Notes under the pieces: model-generated
What the model saw: only the letters and a program-made list of their open reading frames with translations
What the model was told of the DNA's origin: nothing
Database searches by the model: none
Position numbers and translations under genes: made by a program
From: Zygaena filipendulae
Taxonomy: Eukaryota; Arthropoda; Insecta; Lepidoptera; Zygaenidae
Assembly: GCA_907165275.2 (NCBI GenBank)
Contig: OU015662.1
Location: forward strand, 1,743,501-1,807,500
Direction: 5' to 3'
DNA length: 64,000 nt
Part shown: positions 31,046 to 43,400 of the stretch, one piece after another
Position numbering within the stretch: position 1 is the first letter of the stretch
Layout of the letters: the number at the start of each line of letters is the position of its first letter

Positions 31046-34000
31046 GTACGAAAGGCTTGATGACGATCTCCTCACGACGCTGCTTCCGGCGATGGTACAG
31101 CCACTCGAAGTACAGCACGGTCGAGGCTGACAGAACGCCTGAGACAGTACACGGTCAATAACAGTAGATTAGTAGCCAAGGGCTGTAAGGCATCAATTGC
31201 AGCCCGAGATATTTATATAAGCCTCGCTGCGCTCGTGCGCCCATAGTTCGAGGGTGCAATTGATGCTTACACGCGAGCTTACTACTCTGCTTTACATCTC
31301 GATTGTGAGGTAAGTAGAAAAAAAAGGCAATACAAGAATAAAACATTACATAATTATTATTTTTTTCAAGAACGAAATTGAGCTTCGCCGTTCGATATTT
31401 AAAATTGAAACTCATACAAAGACAAGGCTGAATAGCGAAGTGACCTCTTTTGTCATTGGACTGAATGCATGATGTCTATTGCCAGTATGATGGTTAGATG
31501 TACGCGAACTTTTTGAAAAAGTGAAGAGTTTTTTTTTATTACTTACTCCTAGTTACATTATTACCCTAGAGCGCTAATTGGTCACCTACAAGCCCCATTT
31601 GAGGGTAATAAGGACCTACTTACCGAATATGAGAGATGAAAAAAATTCTTTTAGAAACCTTAAATCCACTGATCTTGGAACTAATATGTATTGGTAAAGA
31701 ATGAACTAATCCTAAAATGAGCAAAATAAAGAACTGCACGGGGTCACAAATAATATAAACGGGATTAATATTTGAATGTTTTCGGACTCGAACCAATATG
31801 GCGTAGGTATTTGTTATTAAGAATAAGAATAGGTACAAAAAAAATAGGTAGGTACCTAACTACTGATCTAAGTCCTAAGAAGCTGTAAGCCATGTAGATT
31901 GTGCATTCATAAATAGGAGACGTCTAGCTAAAACGAATTCCACAGAATTTCCGAGGGAACTCTAGAATTAACGCGGGTGAAACCGCAGGAAACAGCTAGT
32001 AATATATACAAATATAAAGAATCACATATCATTTGAAAATTTCAATGCAAAGTAAGGCTTTGAAGATTTAAAGTCAAAATGTCGCTTTTAATACATGCTC
32101 GAACATAGGTAGGTAAAAGTATTTGAATTTTTTGGTCTACAACGCACATGAAAAGCTTGAAACCACTATAAATAGATAGGCAAACTTGAATATAAGACTA
32201 TAATAAATACTTATAATCTAGAAAAACAGATGCGTGTACCCACTCACTGTACTCGTGCAAAAAGTGAAACTTATAAAAAACTAGCTGTCCTCTGCGGTTC
32301 CACCCATGTTAATTTCGGAGTTCCCGCGGAAATTTTGATATGAAAAGTACCCTACATCCTTCTCTGTACCGTTGACAACGTGCATGCAAAATTTCATGAT
32401 GATCGGTTGAGTTATTAAGGCGTGAAAGCGTAACAGGCAGACAGAGTTACTTTCGCATTAATTATAACATTAGTATGGATTTTTAGAATAAAGGTTCGTT
32501 TAAAGGTAGTAGATAGATAGATTCACCAAGAAACAAGACGAAGAAGGATCCCTGCATGTCGTTCAAGTTGACGGTGTGGTTGTTGACCTCCTGCGCCACC
32601 GACGAGGCCTTCCAGCACCGGTCACGCTTCGGCAGATATGCTGACAACCACTTTGTGATGAGACCTGCCTTCTGCATACGATTTATTCTGCAAAATCATT
32701 ATGTACCTCACTTCAGCTTTTGATCTCAGCAGTCAGCCCCCTTAGCCAAGTTGACAATAAAATCACTAAGGGGGCAGGAATTATAGGCGTGTTGACTAAA
32801 TTCTTTTTTTAGTCCGTCTTGTAGATTAATAAAAAACATTGGACACGTATTTTTTTCTTTTTTTACGTAATCAAAAAATAACGCAGCCCCATTGAGTTGA
32901 AATTTCGTGTGACGTCACTAACCGGATAGTTTGTATGGCGGCTTATAGCGATTTAAGCCGCCATTATTTTAAAAAGCAAAAAATTCGTGACTATTGTTTT
33001 TTTTATTTTCTAACTAACGGACTAATTAGAATTTTGATTTTCAAAAGTCGTCAACATCCCTATTATAGTCTAAAGTAGTTTAGTCTAGACTTCTAAAACA
33101 TCGGACTTTCATTTACCTCCGATTATACATGGGCATTCAAACTGGTTAACCCGGTTTAAGCCTGTAAACGCCTGGACGTTTACGTTTAAGCCGGCTTGAT
33201 AGCCCATCTACAGATACCTGCGCTCATTGCTCTCTCAATGATGAACTTTACACGTGATTTGATTTAGTGAGATGGCAATGGTGTTGTTTCACCTCAAACT
33301 GCCACTCTAGTCCGACTTTCACGACCCGATTGGCGCAGAGGTCACCATGCCTACCCGCTAATCAAGGGGTTCCGGGTTCGATTCCCGGTGGGGGTGGACT
33401 TTGTGTGATGAACACAGGGTTCCATTTTCCAGTCTGAGTGTGTTTATATATCTATAGTATAATATATATGTAATTCTATGTAGTATATACCACGTTTGCT
33501 TGGTTTCCACGACACAAGCTAATAATAGCTTACTGTGGGATCAAGCAGATCTGTGTGTTGTGATGTGGATTATTATTATCTAGTAGATATTTGACAAATA
33601 TTTAGATAACAATCATTGATATTTTTACATAGGTACCATCACTTAATTGAAAATTATCTAATTCTATTTTTGATCATAGAGTTCATGGTAGTCAATGACC
33701 CAATATGAGGCATTTCAAACGTATGTTAATAACTTTTCAAAAACCTGTTAGGATCTAAGCTTAGTTTTGCGAATATGCGCTTGCGCCGTGACTCGTAACC
33801 GTGATAAATGATAATACTAAAGACGACAACCATAATGACGAAATTGGATAATAATTGGATAATTCTTACTGTTATAAATGCGAAAGTGAGTTTGTTTGTT
33901 TGTTACGCTTTCACGCCTCAATGGCTTAACTGATCATCATGCTATTTTCATTGTCTCAATAGTAGATGCTGATTCATTTGATAAATAATACTATAATGAA

Positions 34001-37000
34001 TAGTTAATAACTACACAAAACATCATTGGAATCTGGAACCATGAATTTAGTCGCAGTTCGCGCGTTCTCAGTTTTATATTCAGGAAAAGAGAGATACGAA
34101 AACTCAACCTTTTTGACTCAACATAATATGTAGTTACTTACTCTTTATTGATCAAAACTAAATATGGACTTCCCGCGGGCACAATCATAGCAATTTTTTC
34201 ATCCAGAATCTCTTCTGTACCTGAAAAGACGATAATATGTTCTAAAGTTATCCCCATATCCACCCCGGTGACGCTTCAGAGTACTGATTCAAGTACTTTC
34301 CCACAAGTAAAGAGGTACAGCTTGGTAGCTTCTTCACGTGTACACGTGATGTGCGCGTGTGCGTATCGTAATGTCGACAGCGAGCTGACAGTTACTGTTA
34401 GCTTGTCAGTGAATTATTGTCACATGTAGATTCTACATGTGTCAAACTTTCCTCGGAATTTCCAAGAAACTTTCGCGGGGAATGAGGGGCATGAAATTTG
34501 TGGGAGGAGGAATGTCGCTTCTTTATATATTCTTTGGTAATAATAGTATACACAACATTTGTAAAATACAGCAACTAAGTGTAAACAACCCAAAATAAGC
34601 AAATAAAGTCTTTTGAAATACCTACTAAAAATTCATGAGATCGATGTAAAAATTCCTATTAATCTTAACCAATAGGTACTTACTATAAAAGGTGAGTTTG
34701 TTAAAAAGTTTTTAAAAACATCACATGTGATTAAAGGATAACTCCTTATAGAAAGTTCTCGTTCATACTCAGTGAGAAGTCACAGGTGTCCGATGCAAGA
34801 TGGTCTGCCCTCATGAGGTAACTGAGCCGCAGCTTCCAGTCGAAGATAACGTGATGCTCGTTGCGCACGCGCTGCAGTAGGGAAGCTATGCCTGACCCTG
34901 GTATTGACACAATTGATACTGGCAAGTTGCAACCAGGCGCGTGCCCAGCCCTTAATTAAGGTCACCAAGTAAATTATTACTGAGATTATTTTTACAAATC
35001 TTAACTTTTACAAATCCAACAAGCTTCTTTGTTCAGAGTGCTTACTCGGGTCGTCTTTGTGACCCCTCCCCCATGCACGCGCATGCTTGCAACTATCAGC
35101 TAAACGTCAGTTAAACGCTTATACAGAAATTACTTAGAAATAAATATAAGCAACAAATTGCTTCCGATGAACATTGCATTATCTCTCCTTTTCCTCATCG
35201 TATTATAACTTCGGTTATTTTCGAGGTCCTTAAATCTTATTGCTAGATCCTTCGATTAGAGATACGAGTAGACTCAGGGGCTAACTAAACCTTAACGAAT
35301 ATTCTTTACCTGATATTGAATCAGCTTCTATTATGTTAGAGGTGGTCGTCAATTCGGCCCCTCTTAACAGCGCGGCATATTTAGGCTCATCAGATATCTA
35401 CAATTTAAAGTTGAATGTTTAAAATTCTTCCATTCAATGCAACGTAGGTACTTATTCAACATTCTTTTTTTAGCTGCATGATGACTGCTACGGCATTTTT
35501 ATCGTGCACGTCAGCTGTGGTCTAAATAGAAAACCGGTCCAAGTTTTATAGATGTTATCAATACAAGTGGAGTTAGATGTTTTTCTATCAAATAAGTTGT
35601 TTATTGTCTTCTTATACTATTTTTAAATATTTTTAACTTATTCTCTCTTATTTGCATGTTGTCTTCCTCTATAACTGCGACTTCACTTAGCGCGTTTCTT
35701 TTGTGATATGTTTCATGCTCTTGTGGTACACAATATTATGTCGACGTTCAACAAATAACTAAATATTAAGCATTTACCTTCAATTCGGCTTCCAGATACG
35801 AGTCTTTCTTCAGTGACCAGGTGTAAAAAGCGCTGTTCCCGAGCAAGTCGGTGACGCTAGTGACGGGAGGCTCCAGCTTGGGGAACGTGAGGAACGCGAC
35901 CAGGTTGCCGGAATAGGTGGTGACCACGACCAACACGACCAGCCACCACGTCCCGACCACTAGGCGACCGCTGTCGGCGTGGGGGAGGTACATGCCACCT
36001 GACCCAAATCGCAAACGTTCATAACTCCCCTTAGAGAGGTCATACTAAGCTATTTGCAACTATTTTAAACGATAGTGAAAAAAAACAACTAGATTTTTTA
36101 TTAAAACTCGAACTTAATTTCAGTTACCTAAATATAAAATCGTCTAAGATTTTGTAGCGGCTCCTGAATCTTACCGCCGCACTCAGAGTCGACTTTAATG
36201 ATTACTTAGTTAAGTATAGATTTTTAAAACAAAACTGCCGCAATCAGACAAGTTTAATAAATTAATGTTAGTTGGCATTTAACTAATTATGTTACATCTC
36301 ATTAAATGCCAATTAACATTAACTTACTGAACGTCTTCGATTGCGGCAGTTTTGTTATAAAAATCTATACTTAACTAAGTAATCATTAAATTCGACTCTG
36401 AGTGCGGCCGTTAGACACTTAGTAGTAGTGTAGAGAGTAGTAGTAGGTGTGTAATTGTCAACTTTAAATCTATCATTTCTAGATTTATAAAATTTACCAA
36501 AAAGTCACGTTAATTCCTATTTGTTAATTGCATCTATCAGTTTTCGGTTGGTACTTTTGAATACGTCATCATATTCAAGAGCATTTTACATTGACTTTAG
36601 TTTCTTGAGACATAATATTATTAATATCTACAAATTTCATCTGGTATAGGTACTGCTAGCATTTAAGGTATTTAACAACCTCTTGCGGAATGCTCGACTA
36701 CATGTGCTATATTATGTCTTTGTGCAAATAGTAGGTATACCTACTGAAATATATATTTACCTTGCTGCAACAGAGCACCATAGATGTACCAAAGACAGTT
36801 GTGGATGGTAGCTAGACCTCCCTGCCTGGTGATGCCGGTCACCTCGTAGAAAGGACTCAAGCGATGCACCACGAACAGAATAGGGCCCATCAGTATAACA
36901 GCAAAGGCCAAGCAAAGCCAAGTCTGAAATAAACAGTATAGAGTGTTTACTGTTTGACGACCGACGACCGGGTTGACAGTTGGCACAGTGGTCTCCACAA

Positions 37001-37331
37001 AAAGAAACAGTGTAGACGGTACAGTGTAGACGTACAGGAGTGCTCTAACTTTCCCAAAACTTCCTTACTAAACTTCTCTCTTGCTTGCTATCTCAAGTAT
37101 ATTTTGTGAATTTTGTAAATAGTAACTAGCTTCGCTAATAACACTAAACTCACATCGCTAGTAAAGGGCAGCAGGAAAAGAAACGCCCTGCTGAGCTCCC
37201 GCGGGCGCGCTATCATGAAAGCGTAGGGTTGGACGCTCACCGGCAAAGTGTAGCTCACACCTGGAATCATTGGAACAATGGTTGGGACAGTAAAAGAGTA
37301 CTAGCTGTTGGGTGTGTGTGTTGTGTGTGTG

Positions 37332-37417
<86 letters not shown>

Positions 37418-40400
37418 GCGTGCGCGTGCGCGTGCGCGTGCGTGTGCGTGCGTGCGTGCGTGCCTGCGTGCGTGTGTGTGTGTGTGTCTGTGTGTGTGTG
37501 TGTGTTTGTGTGTGCAAACTTACCTTTGTTTGGTTGTTGGACGACGGTGAAAGGCGCCGCTGCCAGTGCAACCCGCCCTTTTGCAACAGCATACAGAGCC
37601 AACCTGGTACTTTGGCTGTGCATCATCTGAATTTTTTACAGATTTGAATCATTTACTCGGATTACTCGCATATACTGCACCTAATAAATCTTTGTATCCC
37701 TGTATGGTTATAACAACCCACCCAATTATATTATTTTTATTATCATAATTTAAGTAGATACCTATTAAAAATATTACAATATTGATCTAGGCCTTATTTT
37801 TTTATTTATGTTTGGATGCTTTTTTTGTAAATACAAAAAGTAAGTAAATAAATGAATACGCTTACATCACTTGAAGTTTCATTCGTGAAGTCTTGTTTCG
37901 CGTTTCCAGGAAGCAGAAGTTTCATCCTGTAATATTTTTTTAATTTAGATTATGTACTACCGAAACTTAATATTAAGTACGAGATATATTCCCGCGGGAA
38001 TCCCCCTTTACACTCAGGAACACGGTAAATACATATACATAAAAAATATTTTTTATGTAGATTATGTACATAAAAAATATTAGACACGGTTTTTATTTTA
38101 CGTAAGCAAAAAATAACGGAGATACGTTGAGTCGAAATGTTGCGTGACGTCACAAGCACGTGCAGTTTTTGCCTGCACATGACGTTACGAGCCCCCACTC
38201 CTAAACTTTAATGCGCTTTATCCAAGTATATTTCCATTAATTTGAAAAAGCCAAAATATATGTGTCTATTTTTTTTTAATCTAACTGATAAACTAAATAG
38301 AATTAAGAAAAAAAATTTACTTAGTCAAATAGCCTAATTTCTAAATTGGTTCACTAGATCCAAAGATTACCCGCTACAACCTCACAAACTCACAAAATTT
38401 ACCTCTTTATAATATTATAGTAGGTATCGAAAGATTTTTATATGCTCCATTAAATTCAGTGATTGTAGATATGCATTCAGGGTTCGTGTATTTCTACGTA
38501 GTGAAAGAAATACAAAGAAATACAATTAAAATTCAAATATAATAAATATAATTAATAAAAAACGTTTTACGTAAAGTTTTTGCTCTTAGCGAGTTGTTGG
38601 ACGATGTCGAAAATCAAGCCGCTGTATTTGACTATCGCTCCCGACTCGTTCACTTGCAGATTAGTCCAAGGTGGATTCTGTAAAAATAACTTGCTTTTTA
38701 CGCGTTCCTATTATTAAAAATTAATCTGATTACACGGATTAAATTTTGCAAAATAAATAAAATTAAAGTGAGCGCTCCCGAAGCTTTCTAACAAAAAAAT
38801 TAATAAAGACGAGTAAAAAAGAAAGATTTTCCTTAGTGAACCATAAGTGTCAAGGCGAATCGTGAGTCGAAAAGTTTTGAGATGGTAATATGGACACACA
38901 CATATTAAAGTAGGACTATGAATTCATATTAGTTGACACACTGTTTTACTAACCGCCGCACTCAGAGTCGACTTTAATGATTGACATAATTGGCATTTAA
39001 TGAGATGTAACTTAATTAGTTAACATTAATTTACTGAACGTCTCTGATTGCGGCAGTTTTGTTTTAAAAATCTATACTTAACTAAGTAATCATTAAAGTC
39101 GACTCTGAGTGCGGCGGTAGGACTTGAGAAACATCTTTGAAACAAAATTCAGATCTTTAAAAAAACTGTAGGTACATAGGTATTTGTAATATCGCTCGCA
39201 GCCTGCCCGACTTATATGTATTTTTTATCATGATTATATAAGGTAATTAAGAGTTAGGTTATTTACAGTAAAGTAACATCATGGAGGAAGTAACATACAT
39301 GGAAGGTAATGATAGGCAATTCTTTCCCTCTGAACCCGTGCTCGACGTGTGGAAACAAAACATCTTCATACGTTACGCTGTCCACTGGACGCCAGCTGCC
39401 CACCTAAAATATAAAACTAAATATGTTCAAATATTTCCATTTCGCTAATATAAACGTAAACAAAATAAATGTAAGATGACTAGTAGGTACCGAATGGTGG
39501 ACCCGTCGCTAACTTTAGTCTTCCAAATTTCTCCTAAAAATTTTCGTTGTATTACAACTTTACAACGGGAGATCGTGTACTGTGGCGTGCCCTTGGGGAG
39601 GCCTACGTCCAGCAGTGGACTGCAATAGGCTGATTGATTGATTGATTGATTGACAACTTTACATTGCATTGCGGAGGTTTTCGTCACCCTTCAGATAGAG
39701 CTTGTCTAAGCTAAAATGACGCGCCCCTCCATCGGGTATACGCACACGCACAACCGTTAAAACATCGATACGACACATATAAATCTGGTCTAGCCATTTG
39801 CATTCGTCCTCAGTTGCCGCATAGTGTCGCCGCACTCGCACTAATAAAGATATTATCAATACATGATCTCGCACAACTAAAACTGCTAATTAAGTAGTGG
39901 GGCGCGTCATTTTAGTTAAGACAAGCTCTACCTACTTGTCAGTTTACCCAATTATGCGTGATCTCTCTAAAAGGGTTTGTCAAAACTCCGAAACGATAAT
40001 ACGGTATATAAATTCGTAAAGAATTTTCAAATTAATGTTCTTTCGAGTACCTACCACTATAGAACTAGTTGGAGAGAGAAATACCAGCGGGGTTAGCCGA
40101 GTCGACATTCTACAATCGTTAACGCAATAGAAAACTAAGTAAAGAATCGTCATGTCACTGGGTCAGCCAATCAAAACTCTAGTTTTCAAGTGGTCACACA
40201 AAACTAGAGTTTTGATTGGCTGACCAAATGACATGACGTTTTGTTACTTAGTTTGAAAGTCGACTTGGCTAACCCCGCAGTTTATTCTAAGCTTCGTCGC
40301 AGTAGAACAGACTGGATGCTGTTTTCTTCCAAATATGTAGTTCTACCGGCAGAACTATCAAAAGAACTGGATGGAACAGACAAAACCAAGAGATACGCAA

Positions 40401-43400
40401 AATTCTCTAAGGGCAAGATAATAAATTAACTAATAGCTACTCACTTGCAGCAATTGGACTTGCTCTATAACGCCAACGTTGGTGACATTATCGTTGTCCT
40501 TGTTGTCCATTGTTTGAATATTCGTATCACTCCGGTAGGTGGAGCCCCATGTGTCGGCGGCGAAGATCCGCCAGCTGCTGCAGTTGCCGCACCGGCTGTT
40601 GGCTCCTATGTGTTGCTAAAACATATTTATATGTATACCGTCACTAAGAAAGCGGTTCGTATGACGTACGTAACAATAAGGGTATCTCATGATGAATCAA
40701 CTTTCGCATTCAATATCCCACGGAAATCTACAGGTTCATATTTAAGAAATCTATTATGAAGATATGTTTATTCCCAACGCTTCAAAATAAGTATAATTTC
40801 AGCAACAGTTTAAAGTGTATAACCAAAGGAGACGCCACAAGACATTCATAATCATAAACCATTATAGGTTTAACGCATTTATTTAACTTGTTTTTGAAAT
40901 TGACTGTGTCTGTGAATATTGGTATAATGAGATGCCAGCGAAGAAAGTTTCGGGGGGTTATAAGCATTATTGCTTATAAACGAGGCGGGCGTGCCGCGCC
41001 TGTATTCCCTCATAGTTCATCTGTACCTATTACCTCAGAGTAAATATCTATTACATATTATCAAAACCGAAGGTCTCTGACTCGCCTTCATTACTAAAGC
41101 AATAAGATTCAACTACTACGAAAACCGTTTACATATGTCTGATGCTGACTGTACCTGCATAAATTTCAGCAACATATCCCTCCTCTGGAGCTTGGAGGGG
41201 CGGATGGCCTCCCACTCCTCGTCAGAGACCTGGGCCGCTACGTAGAACTCGTCTTGGACAGCCGTGTCTAGCGCAAGTACGAATGCATTAAGCATTTCGT
41301 GGCTGTAGCAAACTAGACCATCCTGCAAATAAAATGAAAGAAACGCCATAGTATAAGCAAAACTATTGAGAACCTATCAAAAGTCACTGACAATAATAAT
41401 GGTTGGAACCTTTGGTTGGAACATTAAATTACACAACTTTGCCGGGTGTCAAACAAAGCAAAGCTTATACTATGGCTACCAGCACTACCAGACAACATCT
41501 GATATACAATAATGGGCACCTAGTTACTCATATACTTTATTTTTTGTAAATAAGTACCAACCACCCAGACTCAACAATTGAACCCACGACGCCCGAGTTG
41601 CAGTCACGTTCGTAAATCAACGGTGCTGCCGTACACAATTACACATCTCTTTGCTTACCTCACAATCAGGATTATCATCTGTATTGTTATATATATATGC
41701 GACGTTCTCCCCCTCGTACAAGGCGTTGATTAAATTGGACAAGTTGCCGTTGTGAACGTTCGTGTCAGATATAACGTATAACCACTGGGCTTGGGTATGC
41801 GACATTTGTAATTCCCTGGCTGTTTCCGCCATTGTCGACATTACGTCTGACGTCACTATTGCTACGAAATTTTCACCTGTAAATTATATATCTATAGGTA
41901 CGTACTAGTATGTTTGTTTTTAAAGGGTCATCTCTGGAAATACTCAATCGATTATAGATATTTGTTCAATTATCGGAAGCTACAGCAACATAGGATACCA
42001 ACTCTTTATTCTTATCCTTATTTTTCTGCACTAAGTCGGATTAGTAAGCATTTTACACTATAGTAATAAGATCATTGTGATCTATCTAAAGATCTGATCA
42101 TCATCTCAATTAGGAGTTCTGTGACAATACTGTGTCTTTTAATAGGAACATTAGCTCGAGAAATAGATCTTCAAGTTTGACGATACTTACCGACATATTT
42201 AACGGGCAGTTTCGATAGAACTCTGCGCATTTCTTTTCTACGCAAATACTCGTTGGTTTCGTACCGCATTTTGAAGACAGACGCCGAGACGGACGGTATG
42301 TCCTCATTTTTTATTTGTGATGTCAACGCCCTTACTACATGCGAGATCATATCGCGAGCTGACGGAACATTTTTTATAAAATTGTTATTATTTCACAATA
42401 AAATATACTTATGGTAGTATATATTTTAGATAATTTTTGTATCTATATAGTGCCTACTGTATCTATAGTAGTATGTATAGCATAACATCCACTGTAATGA
42501 TGATAATACCAGGTAAAACGTGAAGAGAAACTTTCTTTCTGTTCATTAAAAGCTTAGTGATTCAAAAGACAGGTACTTATTTTTAGCATTTCTATCAAGT
42601 TTTCGGAGTTAATAACAATTATTGGAGGAAAAATTTGGAAAAATAGCCGACAGACGTCCACTGTTGGACAAAGGCCTTCTGTTCTATAAGACGTCCTACG
42701 CTGACTTCGTGCAGCAGTGTCCATCTTCTGAGAAGTCAACCTACATTGCGTTTGCGACTCAAGAGCTGTCCATCCGCATCCATCATTTCGATGAGCGATG
42801 TGTTCCACTCGCCCAACCTAACCTTTCCAGCTCTTTGAACTAGGTATGTACGTCGGTTAGGTACTTTAAATAATGTCAACGTTGCCCTTATTCACTATGA
42901 CCAACAATATTACTTGCCCGTAACACGCCTCCCAAAAACACAATCCCAAACGCTCCAGATTGTAAATGTATTTTTTCAGGTGAAACTACTTTGGGCACGA
43001 GCGAGAAACAATTCTTGTGGAACGTTATCTTAACACTACATGTTATAGTCACAATGAATAAGCGCCCGGTTAAATTTGATAAAAACATTTAAGACTGACT
43101 CAAAGTCTCGTCGTGTAGTATAACAGCACTTTTCCACTTAAACGCTTTCGTCGTTCTCAAATCCAAAAGCAACTGAGACAACTCCTGTCCGGGTTCTACG
43201 TAAGTGACTGTGATAGCAGCTTCTAGAGGGAGTCGGGGACAGTCCTCCTCCGTCAATGCGAACAGCAGGAGATTTTCTTCTTTGGTCCGAGAGAACAGAG
43301 ACCACGTGTCTTCGCATGACGCTATGCTGAATATCGCGAGGAAATCTGTAAAGTGGTCATTAGAGCCTTAGGTCGGTAGGGATATAGAAAAGGACACAGG

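Noticed and set aside
33322..33400. Candidate tRNA gene
   Set aside because: A and B boxes are present, but the acceptor stem does not pair and a SINE body follows.
36924..36998. Start of the open frame upstream of the IR93a M1 exon
   Set aside because: The upstream part of that frame lies before a clear acceptor (tttatttcag at 36924-36933) and is intronic.
37158..37647. Long His-Thr and Cys-Val repeat frames on both strands
   Set aside because: They arise from the TG microsatellite. Only the two flanking IR93a exons in this span are coding.
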